36,302 nt of DNA, taken from Streptomyces lycii (GTDB taxonomy: Bacteria > Actinomycetota > Actinomycetes > Streptomycetales > Streptomycetaceae). The stretch is taken from positions 1 through 36,302 of the forward strand of contig NZ_WHPN01000014.1 of the NCBI RefSeq assembly GCF_009735685.1, read 5' to 3'. A program made the position numbers and the translations under genes. The notes under the pieces are model-generated. The model saw only the letters and a program-made list of their open reading frames with translations, did no database searches and was not told the origin of the DNA. Numbering within the stretch: position 1 is the stretch's first letter; the number at the start of each line of letters is the position of its first letter. Of this stretch, positions 30,365-36,302 are shown piece by piece.

Positions 30365-31153
30365 CTACAGGGCGTGGCCCCCGGCGACCTGAATGACCTG
30401 GCCGGTGATCCAGCGGGCCTGCTGAGAGGCGAGGAAGACGGCGGCGTCCGCGATGTCTTCCGGCTGTCCCACCCGTCCGAGCGGGATCAGCTCGCGGACC
30501 TGTGCCTCCAACTCCTCGGACATCCAGCCCGTTTGTACGGGGCCGGGTGCCACGGCGTTGACCCGGATTCCGGCCTTGCCCAGGTCCAGGGCGGCCGCCC
30601 GGGTGAACGCCTCCAGGGCGGCCTTGGACGTGCCGTAGCCGATCTGGCCCGGGAAGGCACGGGCCGCGTCGGTGGTGACGTTCACGACGCACGGCGGCTG
30701 CCGGCCGGGAGCACCGTCGGCACGCCGGGCGAGTTCGCCGGTGAGCAGGGCGGGTGCGATGGCATTGACCCGGTAGTGCCGCTCCATGCCCTCCGGGGTG
30801 AGTGCGTCGACGGTGTCGGGGCTCTCGCAGTGAGCCGCGCAGTTGACGAGCACGTCCACCGGCCCCATCGGGTCCTCGACCGCGTCCAGCAGGCGCTCGG
30901 CCGCGTCGGGCGCCGACAGGTCGGCGGGAACGGCGACGGCCCGGCCGAGTTCCGCCGCGAACGCGTGTGCCGTTTCGGCGGACGGAGTCCGGTGCTCCCA
31001 GCGCCGGTTGCCGGGGGCCGCGGTCTCCGTGGCGTAGTAGTGCACCGCCACCCGGGCGCCCTGGGCGGCGAAGGCCCGGCTGATGGCCCGGCCGATGCCC
31101 CCGCTGCCGCCGGTCACCAGTACGACCCGCTGGTCGAGTCCTGTGTTGAGCAT
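30365..31153 (-). CDS. Short-chain dehydrogenase/reductase (FabG-like)
   Basis: A 262-residue NAD(P)-dependent SDR. Cofactor motif VVLVTGGSGGIGRAISRAFA; VDVLVNCAAH; catalytic Tyr/Lys in IGYGTSKAALEAF; the usual Ser position is Thr in VVNVTTDAARAF; C-terminal PLGRVGQPEDIADAAVFLAS then GQVIQVAGGHAL. This is the classical 250-residue type that reduces 3-oxoacyl or similar carbonyls. I take MLNTGLDQRVVLV at 31153 as the start, although its ribosome site (GGAG 12 bases upstream) is distant. A codon-phased 9-nt repeat lies directly upstream and could encode an acidic extension if an upstream TTG were used. Confidence 0.88.
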   Translation of the reverse strand: MLNTGLDQRVVLVTGGSGGIGRAISRAFAAQGARVAVHYYATETAAPGNRRWEHRTPSAETAHAFAAELGRAVAVPADLSAPDAAERLLDAVEDPMGPVDVLVNCAAHCESPDTVDALTPEGMERHYRVNAIAPALLTGELARRADGAPGRQPPCVVNVTTDAARAFPGQIGYGTSKAALEAFTRAAALDLGKAGIRVNAVAPGPVQTGWMSEELEAQVRELIPLGRVGQPEDIADAAVFLASQQARWITGQVIQVAGGHAL

Positions 31154-31159
31154 GGGAAC

Positions 31160-31213
31160 AGGGTTCTCCGCGTTCTCTGCTTTCTCTGAGTTCTCTGGAT
31201 TCTCCGGGTGCTC
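31160..31213 (-). repeat. Six 9-nt repeats (GAG AAN NNN) in the SDR leader
   Basis: Read on the minus strand, six consecutive 9-nt units GAG-CAC-CCG, GAG-AAT-CCA, GAG-AAC-TCA, GAG-AAA-GCA, GAG-AAC-GCG, GAG-AAC-CCT end 6 bases before the SDR start codon and are in phase with it. Translated, they would give (Glu-Asn-x) repeats. Each also offers a GGAG/AGAG purine box. Confidence 0.75.
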
Positions 31214-31360
31214 TGCGTCCTCTGCGTCTCCCGCCTCGCGTACGCCCCAGGGGGACAACCTGACCGCTCGCGGGCCGTCGCGCAAGGTCCCGGGGACATC
31301 GGCGGCGGTTGCGGACCCCGGGCGGACGGGACACCCCCGGGCTGTCGGAGTGTCGCGGGA

Positions 31361-33262
31361 TCACGGGGTGACGACGGCGAAGCCGGGATCCGGGCCGCCG
31401 AGGTGACCGAGGAGTTCGGCCAGCTTCCCGGGGTCGCCGGTGACCTCGACGTCCGCGCGGCCGGTCAGTTCACCGGGGGCCGTGGCGCCGAGGAGGACCG
31501 CGCGCAGGGTGGCTTCGCCGAGGGTGATCTCCGCGTCCGGCTCGCCCGCGGCGGGGCCGGTGCCCGGGACATGGGTGAGGACGCCGTTGCGCAGCCGCAG
31601 GGTGACGGGATCGCCGTCCGTGAGCCGGAAGCGGACGGCGATGTCCGCGTCCCACGCGCGGGGGCCGTCGACGCGGATGGCGAGGGCGTCGAAGAGCTGG
31701 TCGAGGGTCAGGGCGGCCAGCAGATCCGGCGCGACGGTGGAGGTGGGGGTGCCGACCGCGCCGTGGCGCAGTTCCAGGGCTCCCATGAGGAAGAAGTTCC
31801 GCCAGGTCCCGTTCTCGCTGCCGTATCCGAGCTGCTCCAGGGCGTCGGCCTGCAACTGCCGGGCCCCGGCGTTGTCCGGGTCGGCGAAGACCAGGTGGTT
31901 GACGACCTGCACCACCCACCGGAAGTCACCGTCGGCGAACGACCGCCGGGCGCGCCGCAGCAGCTCGTCGGCACCGCCCAGGAACTCGACGTACCGGCGG
32001 CCCGCCTCGGTCGGCGGGTGCTCCCACAGACGGGCCGGGTTGCCGTCGAACCAGCCCAGGTACCGCTGGTACACGGCCTTGGCGTTGTGGCTGACGGAAC
32101 CGTAGTACCCGTGGGTGTGCCAGGCCTGTTCCAGGGCCGGGGGCATCTCGATCCGCTCGGCGATCTCCAGCGGGGTCAGCCCCTGGTTGAGCATGCGCAG
32201 CGTCTGGTCGTGCAGATAGGCGTACAGGTCGCGCTGCTCGGACAGAAACCTCAGGACGCGGTCGCGGCCGCGGACCGGCCAGTGGTGGGAGGCGAAGGCG
32301 ACGTCCGAGCTGCCGACGAAGAGGTCGACGGCCTCCGTGAGGTAGCGGGCCCAGGTGCGCGGGTCGCGGACCTGCGCGCCGCGCAGGGTGAGCAGGTTGT
32401 GCAGATTGTGGGTGGCGTTCTCCGCCATGCAGAGTGCCGCGTGGTCGGGGAAGTGGATGTTCAGCTCCGCGGGGGCCTCGGTGCCGGGGGTCAGCTGGAA
32501 GACCATCCGGACGCCGTCGACCGTTTCGCTCCGGCCGGTGTGCGTGATCTCCCGGGTCGGCGGGATCAGCCCGACCGAACCGGTGGAGAGGGTCTGGCCG
32601 AGACCGGCCCCGATCTGCCCGCGCCCGCCCTTCGGGAGTGCGGCGCCGTACATGTAGGCGGCGCGGCGGTTCATGGCCGTACCGGCGTAGACGTTCTCGC
32701 TGACGGCGTGGTCGAGGAAGCCCCGGGGCGCGAGGACCGGGACGCCGGCCGCGACCTCGTCGTCGCCGGTGACACCCCGCACGCCGCCGAAGTGGTCGGC
32801 GTGGCTGTGGGTGTACAGCACCCCGGTGACCGGCCGGTCACCTCGGTGGCTCCGGTAGAGGGCGAGCGCCGCTCCGGCGGTCTCGGCGCACAGCAGCGGG
32901 TCGATCACGAAGACTCCCCGCTCGCCCTCCACCAGGGTCATGTTCGACAGGTCGAAGCCCCGTACCTGGTAGATGCCGTCGGTCACTTCGAACAGGCCGT
33001 GGCCGGAGCAGAGCCGGCTCTGCCGCCACAGGCTCGGATTGGCGGTGTCGGGGCAGTCCTGGCCGAGAAAGCCGTACGCGTCGAGGTCCCACACCGCGCG
33101 TCCCCCGGCGTCACGGATCACGCGGTCCCGGGCCGTGCCCAGGAATCCGCGGCGTGCGTCGTCCAGGTCCGCGGTGTCGTCGAAGGGGTACCGCCGTCGC
33201 ACCGCCGCGTTGCCCTCGGCGATCCCGGGCTCCGCGGCCCTGGCTTCCGGGCTCTGGGACAT
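31361..33262 (-). CDS. Type III (metallo-beta-lactamase) alkylsulfatase
   Basis: A 633-residue enzyme of the SdsA1/BDS1 family that hydrolyses primary alkyl sulfates such as SDS to alcohol and sulfate with two zinc ions. The metallo-beta-lactamase domain has THSHADHFGG (about 150-159), LLCAETAGAALALYRSHRGD before it and FPDHAALCMAENATHNLHNL after it. A helical dimerisation domain (QRDLYAYLHDQTLRMLNQGL, AWHTHGYYGSVSHNAKAVYQ) precedes an SCP2-like C-terminal domain (ADIAVRFRLTDGDPVTLRLR to the end). No signal peptide is present, so it is probably cytoplasmic, unlike Pseudomonas SdsA1. GGGGAGA lies 5 bases before the ATG at 33262. Confidence 0.94.
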   Translation of the reverse strand: MSQSPEARAAEPGIAEGNAAVRRRYPFDDTADLDDARRGFLGTARDRVIRDAGGRAVWDLDAYGFLGQDCPDTANPSLWRQSRLCSGHGLFEVTDGIYQVRGFDLSNMTLVEGERGVFVIDPLLCAETAGAALALYRSHRGDRPVTGVLYTHSHADHFGGVRGVTGDDEVAAGVPVLAPRGFLDHAVSENVYAGTAMNRRAAYMYGAALPKGGRGQIGAGLGQTLSTGSVGLIPPTREITHTGRSETVDGVRMVFQLTPGTEAPAELNIHFPDHAALCMAENATHNLHNLLTLRGAQVRDPRTWARYLTEAVDLFVGSSDVAFASHHWPVRGRDRVLRFLSEQRDLYAYLHDQTLRMLNQGLTPLEIAERIEMPPALEQAWHTHGYYGSVSHNAKAVYQRYLGWFDGNPARLWEHPPTEAGRRYVEFLGGADELLRRARRSFADGDFRWVVQVVNHLVFADPDNAGARQLQADALEQLGYGSENGTWRNFFLMGALELRHGAVGTPTSTVAPDLLAALTLDQLFDALAIRVDGPRAWDADIAVRFRLTDGDPVTLRLRNGVLTHVPGTGPAAGEPDAEITLGEATLRAVLLGATAPGELTGRADVEVTGDPGKLAELLGHLGGPDPGFAVVTP

Positions 33263-33635
33263 CTCGGTCTCCCCTCACAGCGACGTACAAAGGCCGCGCC
33301 ACGCGGAACGCACCCAGTGCCACCTTCACCCGCCCGCGGGGTGGGCGACGACCGGGTGTGCTCCGTCCGGGGAGCCGCGGCGGCAGGGACCGGTCCGAAT
33401 CCGGTACGCGCAGCGCCCGCCCCGCCGGCCGGTCCGGCGGCCCGCGCTGCTCCGGCGCCGGGCGCCCGGCGCCCGTGACGGTGCGGGACGGATGTGACGG
33501 CGCGCTGCGCACGGCGGAGACCGCCGCCTCCGAGTGCTCGGCCCGGCGCACGCGCGAGTTCTCCCGTGCCGTCCGCCCGGCCTCCGGGCTGAAGGCGGTC
33601 ACCGGCCGCGACCGCGTCCTTGGCGCGGACGCCGG
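33263..33635. other. Intergenic region with a 20-bp perfect palindrome
   Basis: 373 bp between the peroxiredoxin stop and the alkylsulfatase start. The only striking structure is a perfect 20-bp palindrome (33454-33473; half GGCGCCGGGC), which could act as a terminator for the peroxiredoxin gene or as a protein site. No gene was found, and I see no clear promoter for the sulfatase. Confidence 0.55.
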
Positions 33636-34052
33636 TCACGCGTCGCGATGGTCGCGGAACCACTGCGCCACCTGGTCGGCGTGGGTGTCCGGCGGGAAGA
33701 CCGGATAGAAGACGTGCTCGATCGTGGCACCGCGCAGTACGAGGCTGAGCCGCCGGCAGAGCGTCTGGCCGTTGGCCTCGAACGTCGGGAGGCGCAACTC
33801 GTCCGCAAGCGTGAGCCGGGGATCGGAGAGCAACGGGTAGGGCAGGTGCAGCCGGTCGCCGAGCGCCCGCTGGTAGTCGGCCCGGTCCGAGGACAGGGCG
33901 AGTACGCGGTCGGCGCCTGCTGCCCTGAGCGCGTCGAGGTTGTCGCGGAAGCCGCAGGCCTCCTGGCTGCATCCGCGGGCGCCGGGGATCTCGTTCCAGC
34001 CCTCCGGGATGTCGGCGGCCGGATCTCCCGTGAGCGGGTAGAGGAACAGCAC
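33636..34052 (-). CDS. Peroxiredoxin (AhpC/TSA, PrxQ-like), N-terminus frameshifted
   Basis: Thiol peroxidase fragment of 138 residues in its intact frame. VLFLYPLTGDP and IPGARGCSQEACGFRD give the peroxidatic Cys and a second Cys five residues on, as in PrxQ/BCP-type enzymes; VLALSSDRADYQRALGDRLH and LPYPLLSDPRLTLADELRLP follow. The GTG at 34052 would omit the first strand of the thioredoxin fold. Homologous sequence continues upstream (LPGRTLPALAFTGTDGDAVR, LDAVSDGRW) to about 34150. A further in-frame start MLPKADPLPAPVDDGAP is at 34195 but in a frame one base off, the break lying in a C-rich run near 34150. It is either a pseudogene, a sequencing error, or translated from 34052. Confidence 0.7.
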   Translation of the reverse strand: MLFLYPLTGDPAADIPEGWNEIPGARGCSQEACGFRDNLDALRAAGADRVLALSSDRADYQRALGDRLHLPYPLLSDPRLTLADELRLPTFEANGQTLCRRLSLVLRGATIEHVFYPVFPPDTHADQVAQWFRDHRDA

Positions 34053-34195
34053 CCAGCGGCCGTCGGATACGGCGTCCAGACGGACGGCATCTCCGTCCGT
34101 GCCGGTGAAGGCCAGGGCCGGGAGCGTCCTGCCCGGGAGGTGGGCGGGGCGCCGTCGTCCACCGGGGCGGGCAGGGGGTCGGCCTTGGGCAGCAT
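34053..34195 (-). other. N-terminal coding remnant of the peroxiredoxin
   Basis: ATG at 34195 begins MLPKADPLPAPVDDGAP; a one-base deletion in GCCCCGCCC (about 34150-34160) shifts it out of the frame that encodes AHLPGRTLPALAFTGTDGD and the intact catalytic part. The 432-bp gap 34053-34484 also contains the microsatellite at 34221-34262 and a GCCGGT/ACCGGC hairpin (34420-34440) after the permease stop. Confidence 0.6.
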
Positions 34196-34220
34196 CTCGT
34201 CCGGTTCCCTCGCAGGCTCG

Positions 34221-34262
34221 GTGGCAGTGGCAGTGGCAGTGGCAGTGGCAGTGGCAGTGGCA
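34221..34262. repeat. (GTGGCA)7 microsatellite
   Basis: Seven exact 6-bp copies. On the minus strand, in phase with the ATG at 34195, they read (Ala-Thr)n. The same frame continues upstream as RLSHSRDQLTRRRDEAARRG then FPAPAPAPTTTS, which looks coding, but no start codon is present. Confidence 0.85.
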
Positions 34263-34484
34263 GAGGTAGTGGTGGGAGCGGGGGCCGGGGCGGGGAATCC
34301 GCGCCGGGCGGCCTCGTCCCTGCGGCGCGTCAGCTGGTCGCGGCTGTGCGACAGCCGGGCGATGGGGCTCGGCCGGCCCCGGACGGCCCCGGGACCGGGC
34401 GGGGCGGTCCCCGACCGGCGCCGGTGACCGGGTGACCGGCCGTCGCCCGCGATGCCGCCGGCTCCGGGGCGCGGCCTTTGGAAG

Positions 34485-35375
34485 CTATTCGTCCCTGACC
34501 CGGGTGACCAGCTGTGTCGGGTTCACGTAGCGCAGGGCGAGGACGAGGAGGACGAGCATCGACAGGGTGTACATCACGGCCATCGCGTCGATGGACTGCT
34601 GGGTGCGGATGCCCGCGGAGAACATGGCGTAGTAGAGGGCGACGATGAGGGTCTGGCTGTCGGGGCCCGCGGTCAGGAAGGTCAGTTCGAACATGCCGAC
34701 CGTGCGCACCAGGACCAGGACCGAGGCAGCGAGGATCCCGGGGACCAGGAGCGGGGCGAGGACGCGCAGGAAGATGGCCGTGGTGCGGGCGCCGCACATC
34801 CGCGCGGCCGCCTCGATACGGGGGTCGATCTGCTCGATGAACGGGGTCATCGTCAGCACGACGAACGGCACCGACGGGACCAGGTTGGCCAGGATCACGC
34901 CGGTGAACGTGCCGGCCAGATGGAACTTGTAGAGCACCGTGGCCATCGGGATGCCGTAGGTGATCGGCGGTACGAGGATCGGCAGCAGGAACAGCAGCAG
35001 GACGAGTTTCTTGCCCGGGAACTGCCGCCGGGCCAGGGCGTAGGCCGCCGGCACGCCGATGACCACCGAGAAGAACACCACCAGGACCGACACCAGGGCG
35101 GTGGCCCAGAAGACCTGGCCGAGCTTGAACTCCTGCCAGGCGTCGCCGTACCACTTCGTCGTCCAGCCGTCGGGAAGCCAGGTGGTGAACCAGCGGGTCC
35201 CGAACGAGTCGAGCAGCGGTACGCCGATGACCCCGGCCAGGTTGACGAAGAAGAAGCCGAAGACGGCCAGCGCGACCCAGTTGGAGGGGCGGCGGTACCA
35301 CCGGCGGCGGGCTTCCCGGGCGGCCGGGGGAGCGGGGGAGGCCGCGGGGTCGCGGGTTGCGGGTGTGCCGGCCAT
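34485..35375 (-). CDS. ABC importer permease (PotC-like, second subunit)
   Basis: A 296-residue inner-membrane subunit of a binding-protein-dependent importer. A Pro/Ala-rich cytoplasmic N-terminus is followed by about six membrane segments (WVALAVFGFFFVNLAGVIGV, ATALVSVLVVFFSVVIGVPA, LVLLLFLLPILVPPITYG, TLSMLVLLVLALRYV). The EAA-type loop that meets the ATPase is IDPRIEAAARMCGARTTAIF, then LRVLAPLLVPGI. It resembles the PotC/PotI polyamine and putative iron or thiamine transporters. Its ATG shares one base with the stop of the upstream permease (TGATG), so the two are coupled. The ATPase and binding protein are not in the window. Confidence 0.92.
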   Translation of the reverse strand: MAGTPATRDPAASPAPPAAREARRRWYRRPSNWVALAVFGFFFVNLAGVIGVPLLDSFGTRWFTTWLPDGWTTKWYGDAWQEFKLGQVFWATALVSVLVVFFSVVIGVPAAYALARRQFPGKKLVLLLFLLPILVPPITYGIPMATVLYKFHLAGTFTGVILANLVPSVPFVVLTMTPFIEQIDPRIEAAARMCGARTTAIFLRVLAPLLVPGILAASVLVLVRTVGMFELTFLTAGPDSQTLIVALYYAMFSAGIRTQQSIDAMAVMYTLSMLVLLVLALRYVNPTQLVTRVRDE

Positions 35376-36302
35376 CAGCCCTTGCCTCCTGTCGACCCGC
35401 GGTACAGCATCGAGCGCCAGAGCATCACCAGGGCCACGACCACCAGCATCACCGCTCCCATCAGCATGGCGATCGCCGACCCGAGGGAGTAGTCGAAGTC
35501 CTGGAACGCCGCCTGGTACGCCTCGATCGACATGACGTGGGTACTGCCGCGCGGGTCGCCGACCAGCTGGGCGGACGGGAAGACCGCGAAGGCCAGCACG
35601 AAGGACAGACAGAACGTGATCGCCAGGCCCGGGGCGAGCAGCGGCAGCATGACGTGCCGGAAGCGCTGGACACGGTTCGCGCCGAGCGTCGACGCCGCCT
35701 GCTCCAGGCTGGGGTCGATGCCCGTGAGATACGACAGCGTCAGCAGGTACGAGAACGGGAAGCCCGTGATGATCAGGGACGCGAAGACGCCCCAGTAGTT
35801 GTGGACCAGGCCCAGGGGTTCGTCGACGAGACCGAGGTTCAGCAGGATCTTGTTGAACCAGCCGGTCGGGCCGAGGTAGCCGAGCAGGCCCTGTGCGGTC
35901 AGCACCGTGCCGAGGGTGATCGGCATCACCAGCAGGGTGATCATCAGGCGCCGTCCGCGGAAGTTCCCGCGGGTGCGGAAGGCGACGGGGACGGCGGCGA
36001 GACAGTTCACCAGGGCCGCGGGCACGGCCAGACGCAGGGTGATCCAGAGGGTCTCGCGCAGATACGGGTCGGTGAAGAAGGTGCGGTAGTTGGCCAGCGG
36101 GCCGCCGCCCTCCTTGGGCTGGAAGGAGAGCTGGAGGCCGTAGAGGAAGGGGTAGCAGAACAGCACCAGCAGGAAGGCCACTCCGGGCAGCAGCAGGAGG
36201 AGGTTGCGGTCGACGCCCCGTTCCGCCAGGCGGTGGCGCAGGGACGGCCGGCCGGAGCCGGAGGCGGGCGGCGGGGGAGCAGGCGGCGCCTCGGAGGTCC
36301 CG
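35375..36302 (-). CDS. ABC importer permease (PotB-like, N-terminus cut by window edge)
   Basis: First permease of the same importer. The frame is open from 35375 to the right edge. It shows a Pro-rich start (APPAPPPPASGSGRPSLRHR), then LAERGVDRNLLLLLPGVAFL, LLVLFCYPFLYGLQLSF, and further membrane segments (LMITLLVMPITLGTVLTAQG, GVFASLIITGFPFSYLLT, AITFCLSFVLAFAVFPSAQL). The EAA loop is IDPSLEQAASTLGANRVQRF, then RHVMLPLLAPGL. The first codons lie outside the window; a GTG at 36181 is unlikely because it would skip the first half of the first helix. Such PotB/PotC pairs take up polyamines, opines or similar cations; the substrate is not certain. Confidence 0.9.
   Translation of the reverse strand, partial: GTSEAPPAPPPPASGSGRPSLRHRLAERGVDRNLLLLLPGVAFLLVLFCYPFLYGLQLSFQPKEGGGPLANYRTFFTDPYLRETLWITLRLAVPAALVNCLAAVPVAFRTRGNFRGRRLMITLLVMPITLGTVLTAQGLLGYLGPTGWFNKILLNLGLVDEPLGLVHNYWGVFASLIITGFPFSYLLTLSYLTGIDPSLEQAASTLGANRVQRFRHVMLPLLAPGLAITFCLSFVLAFAVFPSAQLVGDPRGSTHVMSIEAYQAAFQDFDYSLGSAIAMLMGAVMLVVVALVMLWRSMLYRGSTGGKG

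Noticed and set aside
31208..33478. A 756-codon open frame on the plus strand
   Set aside because: Antisense shadow of the alkylsulfatase, whose zinc motif and domain order are clear.
1..36302. tRNA, rRNA, CRISPR array or phage attachment site
   Set aside because: No cloverleaf with flanking repeats, regularly spaced repeats, integrase or cas-like gene was recognised by eye.

Overview
The window is about 36 kb of very G+C-rich DNA with G/C-biased third codon positions, GTG starts, AGGAG-type ribosome sites and gene families (AfsR/SARP regulator, mycothiol-dependent maleylpyruvate isomerase family, DUF1707, ECF41 sigma factor, MmyB-like HTH regulator) that point to a Streptomyces or a close relative. 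It reads as an accessory or arm-like region: small unrelated transcription units, many secreted proteins and regulators, one insertion-sequence relic and several decayed genes. No rRNA, tRNA or CRISPR array was seen.

Layout. 1-1689 (minus): ABC-2 type exporter, permease (cut by the window edge) plus ATPase. 2013-2726: lipoprotein. 2938-3987: secreted HAF-repeat protein. 4147-7206 (minus): two-gene operon of a GH30 endo-beta-1,6-galactanase and a GH43 exo-beta-1,3-galactanase with a CBM13, together suited to the side chains and backbone of type II arabinogalactan. 7616-10094 (plus): FAD/NAD(P) oxidoreductase and an ECF41 sigma factor, each preceded by the same promoter-like pattern TGTCACA-N16-TGTC. 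10364-11303: cupin protein and MarR regulator, divergent around a double palindrome. 11361-11903: DUF1707 protein. 11914-12996: relic bounded by 16-bp perfect inverted repeats that holds an internally deleted IS5-type transposase and a predicted P-loop kinase. 13181-14639: GNAT acetyltransferase and mycothiol-dependent enzyme.

14836-19285 (plus): secreted DUF4394 protein preceded by three 11-bp direct repeats and a -10-like box (the architecture of SARP-controlled promoters), followed by a 1062-residue AfsR-like SARP/NB-ARC/TPR regulator. 19415-20514: alpha/beta hydrolase behind a promoter overlapped by two TetR-like palindromes. 20646-23289 (plus): CPBP membrane protease, histidine kinase and response regulator, coupled through GTGA overlaps. 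23316-24586: convergent remains of a second two-component pair, joined directly to the 3' part of a peptidoglycan-binding protein gene.

24887-28204: HSL-type esterase, MmyB-like regulator and a divergent aldo/keto reductase with Gln at the usual catalytic His. 28646-29959: GH30_8-type glucuronoxylanase. 30365-33262: SDR and a type III alkylsulfatase. 33636-34195: peroxiredoxin with an apparent N-terminal frameshift, next to a (GTGGCA)7 microsatellite. 34485-36302: two permeases of a polyamine-type ABC importer, the upstream one cut by the window edge.

All functions come from reading the sequence and from memory of protein families; no database search was run.
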